Origin: an uncultured Mycoplasmataceae bacterium
Lineage (GTDB): Bacteria > Bacillota_I > Bacilli_A > Mycoplasmatales > Mycoplasmoidaceae
Direction of reading: 5' to 3'
DNA length: 6,790 bases
NCBI GenBank assembly: GCA_949289925.1
Contig: CASEPW010000018.1
Coordinates: 1-6,790, forward strand
This document shows, in pieces, positions 6,714-6,790 of the stretch. The notes under the pieces are model-generated. The model did no database searches and was not told the origin of the DNA. It worked only from the letters and a program-made list of their open reading frames with translations. The stretch's first letter is position 1; every line of letters starts with the position of its first letter. The translations under genes were made by a program, and so were the position numbers.

Positions 6714-6790
6714 TACACATGGACATAATTTTGGGACAATTACTTTATAACATATTATTTTTATAATTAATTGGACTAAGTCAACTTAAT

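Larger units (their letters stand above)
6591..6790. other. Intergenic stretch to window edge without a gene
   Basis: No open frame of useful length is present on either strand. It holds the candidate promoter, the palindrome and the direct repeats listed separately. The outer part (6720-6790) carries GGACA twice (6721-6725 and 6734-6738) and a related GGACT (6773-6777), a pattern that could be the end of an insertion sequence lying beyond the window, but no transposase or paired terminal repeat is visible. A + strand TATAAT occurs at 6762-6767 without a good -35. Confidence 0.5.

Noticed and set aside
6703..6750. 15-codon open frame on the + strand (MLKLTHGHNF...)
   Set aside because: Too short, no ribosome site, and its start lies in a direct repeat; nothing supports translation.
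1..6790. CRISPR array, tRNA or rRNA genes
   Set aside because: No regularly spaced repeat-spacer pattern, cloverleaf or conserved rRNA segment was seen on either strand.

Overview
The window comes from a low-GC mollicute (Mycoplasma, Spiroplasma, Entomoplasma or a related lineage) that uses genetic code 4. Bases are overwhelmingly A and T. Most genes are interrupted by in-frame TGA codons exactly where conserved tryptophans or family sequence continue. Read as Trp, these TGAs restore full-length proteins: I count 14 TGA Trp codons against 2 TGG. Under the standard code four of the genes would be cut into fragments or lose a conserved end. The genus cannot be fixed from this sequence.

Layout. 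On the + strand, 1-243 is the C-terminal end of an oligoendopeptidase F (pepF). It is followed by an unrecognised 182-aa protein with a charged helical tail (296-844). Everything from 841 to 6590 is on the - strand. In transcription order it holds a small unrecognised protein (6282-6590), the double-GTPase ribosome-assembly factor Der (4923-6263), glycerol-3-phosphate dehydrogenase GpsA (3944-4957), a 94-aa unrecognised protein (3673-3957), a CrtI/phytoene-desaturase-like FAD oxidoreductase (2061-3596), and a flavin reductase with a C-terminal [2Fe-2S] ferredoxin domain (841-2058). The + and - blocks converge at 841-844 on a shared TTAA that supplies both stop codons, so there is no room for a terminator. 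The last 200 bases (6591-6790) hold no gene but contain a palindrome, direct repeats and a candidate promoter.

How the genes fit together. The small protein, der, gpsA and the 94-aa gene are packed with an 18-bp gap and two overlaps, so they look like one transcript. A 76-bp gap containing a tandem repeat and a candidate promoter separates them from the last two genes. Those two are coupled: the Shine-Dalgarno of the reductase is coded inside the last codons of the FAD oxidoreductase. The most interesting item is this two-gene redox module. A FAD/[2Fe-2S] NAD(P)H reductase paired with a CrtI-like flavoenzyme suggests reductive (or oxidative) chemistry on an unsaturated lipid or isoprenoid-like substrate, in a group of bacteria with very reduced metabolism. 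The substrate is unknown; the reaction is inference, while the protein families are clear from the sequence.
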